Part shown: positions 18,778 to 26,932 of the stretch, in pieces
Layout of the letters: each line of letters starts with the position of its first letter
How positions within the stretch are numbered: position 1 is the first letter of the stretch
NCBI RefSeq assembly: GCF_009728935.1
Contig: NZ_CP034235.1
Coordinates: 2,208,001 to 2,272,000 of the forward strand
Source of the DNA: Paenibacillus psychroresistens
Lineage (GTDB): Bacteria > Bacillota > Bacilli > Paenibacillales > NBRC-103111
DNA: 64,000 bases
Reading direction: 5' to 3'
Program-made: the position numbers and the translations under genes
Notes under the pieces: generated by a model
What the model was told of the DNA's origin: nothing
Database searches by the model: none
The model's input: the letters and a program-made list of their open reading frames with translations, nothing else

Positions 18778-19818
18778 TTGTCCAATCATGTAATACAACA
18801 TATAGAGAAGCTTAGGGAACAAGAGGTTTTGTCCTGTTGCTCGGTGAGTGTATCGAGAAATAGCATAAAAGTATTCGATTATGCAGCAGGTTATGCATTT
18901 CCTGGTTCGCGCAAGGAGGTGACGAAGAAAACTCGGTTCAATATCGGATCCATCACAAAACCCATTACGGCATCATTGCTGATTATGCTTGTGGAAAAAG
19001 GAAGGATCGCATTACATGATTCAATAGATCGATATATACCGGGGTTTAAATTTCCCAATATAACAATACTACAGATGATGACTCATATTTCCGGTTTCGA
19101 TGGCAATACCCAATTTGACTGGCCAAAAATAGGGGAAAGGAAAGCATACTATTCCCGACTATATGACATTGGAGAACTTAAAAATAGACCGGGCGAAGTA
19201 AACGAATATTTTTCTCATGGCTATTCTATCTTGACAGACATTCTGGAGAGGGTTACGGGTGAATCCATAGAATCTTATGCTAGGCGGAACTTGTTCGAGC
19301 CTTTAGGGATGCTGCGAACGACATTCGACAGTCAGATGGCAGAATCCGAGGATTATGTGTTACCATTACATCAAGAGACCATGTTGCCTGAGACTAATTT
19401 GTCTGAATTGGACATAACGGGTGACAGTGGATTATATTCCACAGCAGAGGATTTACTGCGCTTTGGTAATATGTTGCTGCAAGGAGGAACATGGTCTGGT
19501 AAAAGATTATTTTCTATACCAGCTGTTAGACTCATGTTTCAAGAATCGACCGGTAATAGATTTGGTCGAACGCCAGCTTTCTGGATTAAGACGAAAACGG
19601 ATATGCAGGACACAACGAATGTGGATGTGTTTCGGTGCTTTAGTGATTTAGCTTCTCCAGCGACAGTTGGACATAATGGGTTTAGCGGCTGCATGTTTTT
19701 TTTAGATCCCACAATCAATCTTACGGCTGTCATTCTAACAAACAGTCGTAGATTGCATGCGGATGGGAAAAATTATGCCAAATGGGGGAGCGTTATTTTA
19801 AGTTCCTTAGGAAATTAA
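18778..19818 (+). CDS. Serine hydrolase, beta-lactamase/penicillin-binding-protein fold
   Basis: 346 residues, TTG start supported by AGGGGGAA seven bases upstream; the nearer ATG at 18771 is out of frame. No signal peptide, so cytoplasmic. The SxxK nucleophile motif is S58-I-T-K61, and the HxG motif near the C-terminus is HNG in VGHNGFSG. The middle motif, normally YxN, reads Y-F-S in EYFSHGYSIL, so the usual Asn is replaced. The family (class C beta-lactamase-like, including esterases and peptidases) is broad and many members act on esters rather than lactams. Its place at the end of a sugar importer operon suggests an esterase removing acyl groups from imported sugars; this is inference. 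Confidence 0.85.
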   Translation: MSNHVIQHIEKLREQEVLSCCSVSVSRNSIKVFDYAAGYAFPGSRKEVTKKTRFNIGSITKPITASLLIMLVEKGRIALHDSIDRYIPGFKFPNITILQMMTHISGFDGNTQFDWPKIGERKAYYSRLYDIGELKNRPGEVNEYFSHGYSILTDILERVTGESIESYARRNLFEPLGMLRTTFDSQMAESEDYVLPLHQETMLPETNLSELDITGDSGLYSTAEDLLRFGNMLLQGGTWSGKRLFSIPAVRLMFQESTGNRFGRTPAFWIKTKTDMQDTTNVDVFRCFSDLASPATVGHNGFSGCMFFLDPTINLTAVILTNSRRLHADGKNYAKWGSVILSSLGN

Positions 19819-19833
19819 AGTCATTAATAAACC

Positions 19834-19862
19834 GAGCAGACTCGTCATTGGGTTTGCTCTTA
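19834..19862 (+). terminator. Weak terminator after the serine hydrolase
   Basis: GAGCAGAC pairs with GTTTGCTC (8 bp with one G-U) around a 10-base loop, followed by a T-rich tail. Confidence 0.5.
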
Positions 19863-21417
19863 TTTATGAATTCTTCCGATAATTAGTTGGTGTAACTCCG
19901 TTAAGCCAACTTGCTCCGAAATTTCAGCAATGGAGAGCTCAGATTGGAGCAGCAATTCCTTGGCTTTAGTTATACGGGCATTGGTAACGCAATCCAATAT
20001 GGACTTAAGTGTATATTGTTTAAAGAGTCTTGCAAGGTATTTTGGGGAGAGCTCCAACCTCCCAGCAATTGAGTCTAAGGATAATGGGGGGGTTACATAA
20101 TCACTATTAATAATTTCATAGACTTTATCTATTTACTATCTCTACTTTGTTCAAATTAACTGAAAAGCTCAAGAGAATTTCATTATCAGGATCATTGTTT
20201 CTTTGGATGGTTTGGACTGCATTTTGAATGGTATAGGATAAAAGCGATAAACACATATTTATCGAGTTAAATGAATAAGTAGATACTTCATCTACCATGG
20301 AAAGGTAAATTTGATTGGCCTCACATGTAGATTTTAGTGTTTAGTTCATGGATAACGTTCGCATAGAGAATGCATCCGTGGCCATTAACAAGTCTATAGC
20401 TGGTTAAATCAAGGGCTTCTTTAAACATGTTGTTGACTGTTTCTTAATTCATGCTTTCCGAGCTGACCATGATCGAGATAGAAAGCTTTAAATAGGTATT
20501 TAACGCATTTTGAACCTCTGGCAATATTCTTTTGAGTGAGGAATCGTTTAAGTCAGCAAAAGAAGTGCTCATATTAAGCAAGACTACAATTTGATCATTC
20601 TCCATATAAAAAGCTTCCGTATTATAGTGCTGGGAACAGATTTCAGAAGTAATGTTCATGTTGGAGAATCGCATCAAGTTTCGTTGCTTAAAATTAAAGC
20701 GTTTGGAAACTCGGCGTAATTATCAATTTTGAGAATTAACAGCACATAGCTGCCTTGCAAGCTAATGGTCACACCAAACTGATTAAATAGCTCCTGAAGT
20801 GCCTCAGAGCGGATAGTTTTACTGTTTTGCACAAAATTCATCAGCATTTCGCGCTTTAGTATCTCCTTATTATTGGGTTTTTCGGACTCTAGAGTCGTTA
20901 GCTTGGATGAGATGGATAGGAAAGGCATATATAATCGCCTGCTTACTATCAATGAGGTGATTATTCCTAATAAAAGAATCCCACCCGCAATGTAGAAGGT
21001 TTTCACCTTCAAATTGTTGATCCCCCTGACAATGGTATTGTAAGGGGTTATTTTTATATAGCGCCAGCCAAATGCATCCGGCTCCGTGTAAATGACCAAT
21101 GATTTAATACCATCAATATTTTCTAAGAAGTAATTAGATGAACTTGGATGAATATTAATAGTTTTCACAAAGTTTTGTTTGGAGAGATCTTTCATCATGG
21201 CATATTTCCATGTAGCAGAGATCAACTGGCTTTTGTCATCCATAATAAAGATGTTAGTAGATAAGCTGGATAACTGGCTGGAAATGATTTTATGCAGCCA
21301 TGTTTCCGAGAAATTAAGAATAATCATGCTTCTGTTATTGCTAATTTGGCTAGGACCGCCATTTGATGAGTATAAAGCATTGGCAACACCGGACATTTTA
21401 TTCGGTTTTACGTTTGA
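19860..21417 (-). pseudogene. Decayed AraC-family regulator with membrane sensor
   Basis: Read on the minus strand, pieces of one gene appear in different frames. 20674-21396 gives the end of an extracellular sensor, a transmembrane helix (FYIAGGILLLGIITSLIV) and the start of the cytoplasmic part; 20444-20677 continues it after a frameshift; 19860-20057 holds the first part of the HTH domain (ELSPKYLARLFKQYT), and a shift to another frame gives the expected family ending GVTPTNYRKNS after a loss of about 15 codons. The 5' half of the sensor is missing, with a stop just upstream. It faces away from the beta-helix gene whose regulator it may once have been. Confidence 0.85.
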
Positions 21418-21512
21418 TCATACAGCAATTAAACCCGAATAAAGGTTTGTTAATCTAGTTGAGATTACAATAGAGGACCACGGGATAATTATCTTTTGTT
21501 GTAGATAATTGG

Positions 21513-21544
21513 CGTGAATTCTTTTAAGAGTTCACCTTTTTTTT
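21513..21544 (+). terminator. Strong terminator with no obvious upstream gene
   Basis: GTGAATTCTT and AAGAGTTCAC pair over ten bases, followed by a T run. On the plus strand there is no intact gene before it. It probably belonged to a gene now lost, and it insulates the promoter that follows. Another small hairpin (AATTATCT/AGATAATT) lies just upstream. Confidence 0.6.
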
Positions 21545-21546
21545 AT

Positions 21547-21612
21547 TTCGTTGAATATTCTTATTTTTCGTTGCTGGGAGAGATAGATATTCAAAAAAAT
21601 GAATTTTATACT
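21547..21612 (+). promoter_or_regulatory. Shared-regulon promoter D, before beta-helix gene 1
   Basis: Half-sites TTCGTTG at 21547 and TTCGTTG at 21567 are 20 bp apart. Ten bases later comes the -35-like TAGATA (21584-21589), then 17 bases and -10 TATACT (21607-21612). A 155-base leader follows, in which I see no further feature. The same geometry occurs at four other promoters in the window. Confidence 0.7.
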
Positions 21613-21766
21613 AAAAATGTATAAGAATAAATGGTGATTAAGGGAATTTAATGAGAAGTGGAGGTGTAATAATATAAGCTTTTTATAAGGTTATGGTGAA
21701 CAATTTTTACTCAAGACTACCATTTATTCTTGTATCGATTTTAGAATAACAAGGAGGCAAATTATT

Positions 21767-24700
21767 TTGGATAATAATAACATGGTTAGATTGAGGTTTT
21801 TTTCAGGTTGGATGGTTTTTGTTCTGTTATTAAGTCTGGTTTTAGGAAGTGTTGGTATCCAACAAGCAAGTGCTGCTTTTGGAGCGTCCACAAGATATCA
21901 GGCGGAAACAAGTAACTTAGCAAACGTCACTGTAGCATCTACCAACACCGGTTATTCTGGATCAGGTTATGTAACTGGTTTTACGAGTCAATGGTCACAG
22001 ATCGGTTTCGATAAGTCAGTAAGCTCGTCAATTGCAGCAAAGCTAGATATCCGGTATGCCAATGCGACAGGAGGAACAGTGACGAATTTATCATTATTTG
22101 TTGGCAGTAATAAAATTCAGGGATTGGTACTTCCGGTAACCGCATCCTGGAGTACTTGGAGCACTATAACAGTTACTTTCACTATCCCAGCTGGTTATCA
22201 AAACATAAGAATCAAAAGTGAAACTGACATAGCATCGTCCGCTAATATAGATTATATGGACTTATCCATTGATGACGGCACTGGAACACCAACACCAACG
22301 CCAACAGCTACACCAACTCCATCGGCGACACCTTCACCTACTCCAGTACCAACTATAGTAGTGACACCTGTGTTTAATCCAGCGGCAGGTACTTATGCTT
22401 CAGCACAATCCGTGACGATCAGCACAACTACATCAGGTGCTACTATCCGTTACACTGTAGATGGAACCACACCAACAACAGCTTCTACAGCTTATACTTC
22501 AGCAATAAGTGTAGCATCTACCAAAACTTTAAAGGCTATAGCCATTAAACCAGGCATGACCAATTCGGCTGTTGCAACAGCGCTATACACTATTAATACG
22601 ACTACTCCAACACCGACACCAACAGCCCCTCCAGTGGGCACAACCAAATACGAAGCTGAGAATGCGGCTTTGTCAGGTGGAGCTGTGTTCAACAACGGAA
22701 ACTCTGGTTATTCGGGAACTGGATTTGTCGAAGGCTATATTTATAATGCCAATGCAAGAACCGATTTTACTGTCAATGTCGGTACAGCTGGAAGCCGAAA
22801 TATCACGCTACACTATTCTGCTGGATATGGAACGGTATCTTCGCTGGACTTAATCGTCAACAGCATCACAATCCGAACATTAAATCTTGGGGGTACCGGA
22901 AGCTGGAACTCATGGGCGGATGATGTAGAGAGCATCAACCTAAACAGTGGTGTGAATACGATTTCTTTTAAAAGCAACCAATCTGCAAACAATGTAGCGA
23001 ATCTAGATTATCTCTCCATTCAGGCAGATCCTGTGCCTATACCTGGGGCCTTCAACCAAACAGCACCGGTCAACGGATCCACAGGAGTGAATGTAACGCC
23101 AAGCTTCACATGGGGAAGCTCATCTAATGCTGCTAGTTATACGTTGGTTGTATCAACAAACAGCTCTTTTACCAGTCCAGCAATTAATTTAAGCGGATTA
23201 ACTACTAATAGTTATTCTCCTAATACAGCATTATCTGCTAATACTCTGTATTACTGGAAAGTAACTGCAATAAATGCGAGTGGTTCAAAATTAGCCACTA
23301 ATTCAGGAATTTCATTTACAACAGGTGCGGCACCAACGCCTACTCCCGTGCCAACAGCTACACCAACACCTGCACCAACACCAACGCCAGTACCTGGTTC
23401 AACTTTCTACATCTCGCCAAGTGGCAACGATTCCACGGGCACTGGAACGAATGGAAACCCATGGAAGTCATTGGCTTATGCGGCCGCTCATGTTCCAGCA
23501 GGACTAGGCAATACGATATATTTAAAGGCAGGAATCTATTATGAAACTGTCGCAACTATTCTGCCTCTTGGTGTTAATATCCAAGGTGCGGGAGAAAGTA
23601 CAACTACAGTTACTTCAAATGGTGCCATACCTGCCCCTGGAGTCGATCAGGGCTCAGCGGATTGGAAGCTTTGGTATGAGGGCACTTTGATTCAGCTTAC
23701 CTCTCCAGGATATTCCGGTGCCAATCCTAGATATGGAGCTCCTGAGACCATGGTTAATTCGGCTAACGGCAATCAGACCCTAAGCGGTTTTACTATTGAC
23801 GGTAATAATAAACAGATTAAAGCTGGAGTATGGGTAGAAAATCGCAATAACGTTACGATGCATCATGTGACCTTTAACAACCTGCAAATGCGAGGAGCTG
23901 TATTTGGTCGCAGCGATATGTACTGGTATATTCCTCTTCCAGATGGCAAGTGGATGTACAATACTACCATTTACAATTGTACCTTTACTAACTCAGGCTC
24001 GCAGCAAGGCAGCGAAACCTTAGGTAACTTAAACATAGCTGGATTAGATGGAGCGGATATTTACAATATTACGATCAATGATACGATGGGGTATGGCATC
24101 AAGTTCATTTTTGTTGGTCATTACAGAAACGTGAAGATTCACGATACTACAATTAATGTTAACGAAACAGATGCACAGTGGGGCGAGAAAATTTCCATTG
24201 AGCTGTGGAATCTCCATTATGGCAATGAAGTTTATAACATTACCTGCAATACGTGGATGTCATTCGTCAATCATGCCCAAATGACTGCTTATCAGCCAGT
24301 TGGGACGGCTACGAATAACCTGAAGGTTCACCATGTGCGGATGGTTGATCAGGACGGTTCAAGCGGTAAAGAATCGATTGAAGCCGCGCTTAGCGGTGTT
24401 GAAATTTATGACACTTATATTCAAGATAAAGGTTTTGGAATCGCTATTTGGCGCGGAGGAGGCAGCTATGAGCTGAAAAATTATATTATTCGTAATAATA
24501 TATTTGCTAATGTTAATCGCACGCCTGGTTTTGGCTTTGGGAATAGCGCTGCTGTATTTGTCCCGGATGCTGCCAGTAATATCAAGATTTACAATAATGT
24601 CTTCGATCATATGGGGAATGGACTAAATCTTAATTCCGCAAGCGGTGTGGATATTAAAAACAATGTGTTTATTAATACTGAGGGAGCAGATGTTGAGAAT

Positions 24701-24952
24701 GGCAGCGGAGTTACTTTTATGAACAATCTTAAATACCATACGAATCCGCAAAAAGCAAGCTTTGTTATGGTAAATGGACCCACATTAGGTACAGGGAATA
24801 TCCTTGGTCTTCCAGGTTTTAAGAATACAGGAAACCGTTGGGATACCTACTATCAATCGGCTTCAGCAAGCAGCTTGGTAGTCAATAATGGGGTGAATGT
24901 GGGACTTCCTTACAATGGAACTGCTCCTGATATTGGACGCTGGGAGAATTAA
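21767..24952 (+). CDS. Secreted multidomain right-handed beta-helix protein 1 (CBM, FN3-like, Pro/Thr linkers)
   Basis: 1061 residues; TTG start nine bases after AAGGAGG. Signal peptide to about residue 36 (QQASAA). Order: CBM6/35-like module (38-170), Pro/Thr linker (171-195), chitobiase C-terminal-like module (197-278), linker, CBM35-like module starting TTKYEAEN (291-423), FN3-like module (425-521), linker (522-543), then a parallel beta-helix from the opening FYISPSGNDSTGTG (545) to the end. Beta-helix proteins of this kind are mostly polysaccharide lyases or glycosidases; the catalytic residues cannot be named here. It is a paralogue of the protein at 31380, sharing CBM35, FN3-like and helix parts and the last residues APDIGRWEN. 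The substrate is presumably a plant or microbial polysaccharide. Confidence 0.88.
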   Translation: MDNNNMVRLRFFSGWMVFVLLLSLVLGSVGIQQASAAFGASTRYQAETSNLANVTVASTNTGYSGSGYVTGFTSQWSQIGFDKSVSSSIAAKLDIRYANATGGTVTNLSLFVGSNKIQGLVLPVTASWSTWSTITVTFTIPAGYQNIRIKSETDIASSANIDYMDLSIDDGTGTPTPTPTATPTPSATPSPTPVPTIVVTPVFNPAAGTYASAQSVTISTTTSGATIRYTVDGTTPTTASTAYTSAISVASTKTLKAIAIKPGMTNSAVATALYTINTTTPTPTPTAPPVGTTKYEAENAALSGGAVFNNGNSGYSGTGFVEGYIYNANARTDFTVNVGTAGSRNITLHYSAGYGTVSSLDLIVNSITIRTLNLGGTGSWNSWADDVESINLNSGVNTISFKSNQSANNVANLDYLSIQADPVPIPGAFNQTAPVNGSTGVNVTPSFTWGSSSNAASYTLVVSTNSSFTSPAINLSGLTTNSYSPNTALSANTLYYWKVTAINASGSKLATNSGISFTTGAAPTPTPVPTATPTPAPTPTPVPGSTFYISPSGNDSTGTGTNGNPWKSLAYAAAHVPAGLGNTIYLKAGIYYETVATILPLGVNIQGAGESTTTVTSNGAIPAPGVDQGSADWKLWYEGTLIQLTSPGYSGANPRYGAPETMVNSANGNQTLSGFTIDGNNKQIKAGVWVENRNNVTMHHVTFNNLQMRGAVFGRSDMYWYIPLPDGKWMYNTTIYNCTFTNSGSQQGSETLGNLNIAGLDGADIYNITINDTMGYGIKFIFVGHYRNVKIHDTTINVNETDAQWGEKISIELWNLHYGNEVYNITCNTWMSFVNHAQMTAYQPVGTATNNLKVHHVRMVDQDGSSGKESIEAALSGVEIYDTYIQDKGFGIAIWRGGGSYELKNYIIRNNIFANVNRTPGFGFGNSAAVFVPDAASNIKIYNNVFDHMGNGLNLNSASGVDIKNNVFINTEGADVENGSGVTFMNNLKYHTNPQKASFVMVNGPTLGTGNILGLPGFKNTGNRWDTYYQSASASSLVVNNGVNVGLPYNGTAPDIGRWEN

Positions 24953-24984
24953 AATTACTCTCAGAATAAACAAATAGTTAATCT

Positions 24985-25021
24985 GCCGTTCTTTGCCAGT
25001 GATGGTTGAGGAGCGGCTTTT
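24985..25021 (+). terminator. Terminator of beta-helix gene 1
   Basis: GCCGTTC pairs with GAGCGGC, with an inner CCA/TGG arm and a T run. Nearly the same element follows the paralogue at 34614, so it was copied together with the gene. Confidence 0.75.
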
Positions 25022-25023
25022 GC

Positions 25024-25104
25024 TTATTCATCCTGTTCCCGTCGCGAATTTGATCTGAACTCAGCAGGTGTGAGACCAATAAATTTTTTGCCTTCTGAAG
25101 CCTC
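25024..25104 (-). pseudogene. C-terminal tail of a lost AraC-family regulator
   Basis: On the minus strand the last codons before the stop read KKFIGLTPAEFRSNSR, the standard ending of an AraC HTH domain. Upstream of it the frame is unrelated, so only about 20 codons remain. It overlaps the end of the preceding terminator. Confidence 0.6.
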
Positions 25105-25168
25105 ACCTCGTTGATGTAATCGGACACTAGTAATGGAAGTGCTTACAAATCTTTTTGGGGGATGTCCT

Positions 25169-25411
25169 ATGTACAACATTAAACAATTCAGACAAATGCA
25201 AAGAAAGCTAGTCCTACTCTTGACCTTTTCACTCGTAATATCTGGCATGATTGGATGGATACCGATTAATGCATACGCAGATCAAGAATCAACGGATGCT
25301 GTGCATATTTATGTTGCGAAAACGGGAGACGATTTATCAGGTGACGGTTTAATAAACCATCCTTTTCTAACCTTGCAAAAGGCAAAAGAAGTTGTACATA
25401 GCGGTCATTAA
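25169..25411 (+). pseudogene. 5' fragment of a secreted beta-helix gene
   Basis: ATG with GGGGGA upstream begins an 80-codon frame: signal peptide ending INAYA, then IYVAKTGDDLSGDG and PFLTLQKAKEVV, the normal opening of a secreted beta-helix enzyme. It then stops at 25409, whereas intact relatives run for hundreds of residues, so the rest has been deleted. A cre-like sequence (TGGAAGTGCTTACA at 25134-25147, two mismatches) precedes it. Confidence 0.7.
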
Positions 25412-25483
25412 TGGCAGCGTGCTTGGAATGGGTTTATTGGCAGATAGTCCTGCAGCTTTTCTAGAAGATACTGTTCGGGAGTA
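25412..25483 (+). other. Possible C-terminal tail of another gene at a deletion junction
   Basis: In the +1 frame relative to the fragment before it, about 24 codons read NGSVLGMGLLADSPAAFLE and end at TAA 25481-25483. I cannot assign the tail. It is compatible with a deletion having joined the beta-helix start to the end of an unrelated gene near 25405. The rest of 25484-25528 holds nothing I recognise. Confidence 0.3.
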
Positions 25484-25528
25484 AGGTTTTCAGCATCGTG
25501 CCTATTATATTCCAAAAAAGGTAGAAAA

Positions 25529-25594
25529 ATAGTTGAATAGTTTAATTTATAGTTGAATAGTGCAGTATATATTTTCCATAAATTATAGAATAAT
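25529..25594 (+). promoter_or_regulatory. Shared-regulon promoter E, before the Cys-rich peptide operon
   Basis: ATAGTTGAATAG occurs twice, at 25529 and 25549, exactly 20 bp apart. Ten bases after the second 7-mer lies TATATA (25566-25571), and 17 bases further AATAAT (25589-25594). The geometry equals that of the four other promoters (half-sites 20 bp apart, 10 bp, -35, about 17 bp, -10). The gene starts 57 bases downstream. Confidence 0.65.
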
Positions 25595-25650
25595 GATAGA
25601 GAGAAATAATAATTTAATCATAAATAAAACAAATATTAGGAGGTGCTTTA

Positions 25651-26169
25651 ATGAGCTTTGCGGCATTCTTACAGGTGTTTCTGGCTATTATATTTATCGT
25701 AAGCGCGTTTCCGAAGCTGGCTAAATTAAAAGCGTTTGCTAAAACATTGGAAGAGCTTGGACTCCCTCCTTGGATGTCCAGGATTGGATCATGGGGTGTT
25801 CCCGCTGTAGAACTCATTGTTGCTGGAATCATTCTTGTTGATAAAATTCGAATCTTCGGACAACTGGGCATTAGTGCTCTCTTGATTAGCTTTGTTTGGG
25901 CTGTTTGGCGGGCTAAAGGTAAAAGTCTCGATTGTAATTGCTTCGGTAATCTAGCAACTGAACAATTTGGAAGAAAAACGGTATACCGTATCTTAATTTT
26001 GGCCGGCGCTGATACATATTTATTTTTATATACACGGTTAACCGGGCTTCAGCATGCAAGCTTAATGGAATGGTCCTCGGCAATTTTTCTCACCTTATCC
26101 ATTCTAGCTGTTTATGGCCTTTTGTCTGCAATGATCCGTTTTCAAAAAATGATGGTCAAGAAATCGTGA
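25651..26169 (+). CDS. MauE/DoxX-like redox-associated membrane protein
   Basis: 172 residues with four or five transmembrane helices, of which the first (FLQVFLAIIFIVSAFPKLAK) has the typical MauE start. A CNCFG motif follows the helix-3 loop (SLDCNCFGNLA), a cysteine pair commonly present in this family. AGGAGGTG precedes the ATG. Family knowledge: MauE, with the thioredoxin-like MauD, is needed for disulfide formation in the small cysteine-rich subunit of methylamine dehydrogenase. No methylamine dehydrogenase gene is present here; instead a thioredoxin-like protein and a six-cysteine peptide follow directly. A role in passing oxidising or reducing equivalents across the membrane for that peptide is inferred. 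Confidence 0.85.
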   Translation: MSFAAFLQVFLAIIFIVSAFPKLAKLKAFAKTLEELGLPPWMSRIGSWGVPAVELIVAGIILVDKIRIFGQLGISALLISFVWAVWRAKGKSLDCNCFGNLATEQFGRKTVYRILILAGADTYLFLYTRLTGLQHASLMEWSSAIFLTLSILAVYGLLSAMIRFQKMMVKKS

Positions 26170-26179
26170 GGTTAATCCC

Positions 26180-26710
26180 ATGGGCATAAATCAATTGGCA
26201 CTAATAATGCAATATTTGGTACTACTTCTTTTGGCGGTAGCCATAACTCAAGTATACCAGCGTTCAACTCGTCGAGAGCTTGCTCACAGTAACCATGGCT
26301 TTCCCAAGGGGATGCTGTTTCCAAAGCTGCAAATAACTACGGTGTCCGGGCAAGAATTTCCCATAATTCGCCCCCGTACAGAAGGGACGATAGTAGCCTT
26401 TACTTCAACTACCTGCAAATATTGCGCTTCCTTGTATCCGCTGCTTACGCCATTTCAGCATAAACAGCCTCAGCTTAAGGTGTTAGTCCTGATAGCTGGC
26501 AGTCTGGAAGATACTCTGGCTAAGGCTAAAGAATTCAATTTAAATGAGCTTGTAGTATCATCTATTTCCTTTGATCAATTGACCGAGTTCGGAACTAAGC
26601 TTGTCCCCTTTGCCTATTTTCTTGGGGCTGACGGGAAAGTGTTGGCGCAAGGCGGTGTGCAGACCGAGAATGATTTGCAGTTGCTTCTAGAATCAGCTCG
26701 TACCGCATAA
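26180..26710 (+). CDS. Membrane-anchored thioredoxin-like protein (TlpA/MauD type)
   Basis: 176 residues. An N-terminal transmembrane anchor (about 7-24) is followed by an extracytoplasmic thioredoxin fold with the active-site CKYC in TSTTCKYCASLYP near residue 75 and the cis-Pro position in LVPFAYFLGADG. It ends with a GGVQTENDLQLLL helix. It lies 10 bases after the MauE-like gene and 36 bases before the Cys-rich peptide gene. A MauE plus MauD-like pair next to a cysteine-rich product is the arrangement known from methylamine dehydrogenase maturation; here it probably forms or shuffles the disulfides of the peptide (inference). Confidence 0.88.
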   Translation: MGINQLALIMQYLVLLLLAVAITQVYQRSTRRELAHSNHGFPKGMLFPKLQITTVSGQEFPIIRPRTEGTIVAFTSTTCKYCASLYPLLTPFQHKQPQLKVLVLIAGSLEDTLAKAKEFNLNELVVSSISFDQLTEFGTKLVPFAYFLGADGKVLAQGGVQTENDLQLLLESARTA

Positions 26711-26746
26711 TTTCTCAGGATCGCCATTGAAAGGAGGTGAAAACTA

Positions 26747-26860
26747 ATGATCCAAACAGCTAGTTCTTGCAATTGCTATTCCTATCCATGTGTTTGGTAC
26801 GGAGATCGGAATGGTCACATCGAGATTTGTGACGGCAACTCTTATTGCACTTGTCCATAA
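26747..26860 (+). CDS. 37-residue six-cysteine peptide, candidate secreted product
   Basis: A short frame with the best ribosome binding site of the region (AAGGAGGTGA at 26731-26740, six bases before ATG); an in-frame stop at 26738 fixes the start. Cysteines at 8, 10, 15, 28, 34 and 36 give the pattern CxC-x4-C-x12-C-x5-CxC. The C-terminus is CTCP. It also has four Tyr and one Trp (W17, right after C15-V). There is no Sec signal, no GG-type leader and no transmembrane segment, so export by the ABC transporter encoded next is likely. The preceding genes encode a disulfide-handling pair. A hairpin with T run follows the stop. I know no family for it. It could be a leaderless disulfide bacteriocin, a signal peptide or a redox peptide. 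Confidence 0.72.
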   Translation: MIQTASSCNCYSYPCVWYGDRNGHIEICDGNSYCTCP

Positions 26861-26871
26861 AGATGAGGTGA

Positions 26872-26913
26872 AACAGGGGCATCGCATCCTTCGCGTTGTC
26901 CTCTGTTTTTTTT
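26872..26913 (+). terminator. Terminator/attenuator between peptide and exporter genes
   Basis: AACAG pairs with CTGTT and the stem continues through G-rich/C-T-rich arms, followed by eight T. It is 12 bases after the peptide stop and ahead of the transporter, as in many bacteriocin operons, where a leaky terminator keeps the peptide message far more abundant than the transporter message. Confidence 0.65.
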
Positions 26914-26932
26914 CTGGCTTTTTGGAGTTCAG

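Noticed and set aside
22280-23397. Short periodic repeats (CCAACACC/CCTACTCC types) in the beta-helix genes, resembling a repeat array
   Set aside because: They encode Pro/Thr linkers in frame and lack the constant repeat and unique spacers of a CRISPR array.
25024-25248. 74-codon minus-strand frame as a gene
   Set aside because: Only its last 20 codons resemble anything (AraC tail); the rest is unrelated and antisense to the beta-helix fragment.
25651-26860. Reading the MauE-like, thioredoxin-like and small peptide genes as a methylamine or quinohemoprotein amine dehydrogenase system
   Set aside because: No large dehydrogenase subunit, no radical SAM enzyme, and the peptide is shorter than MauA or QhpC with another cysteine pattern. 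Only the maturation pair is analogous.
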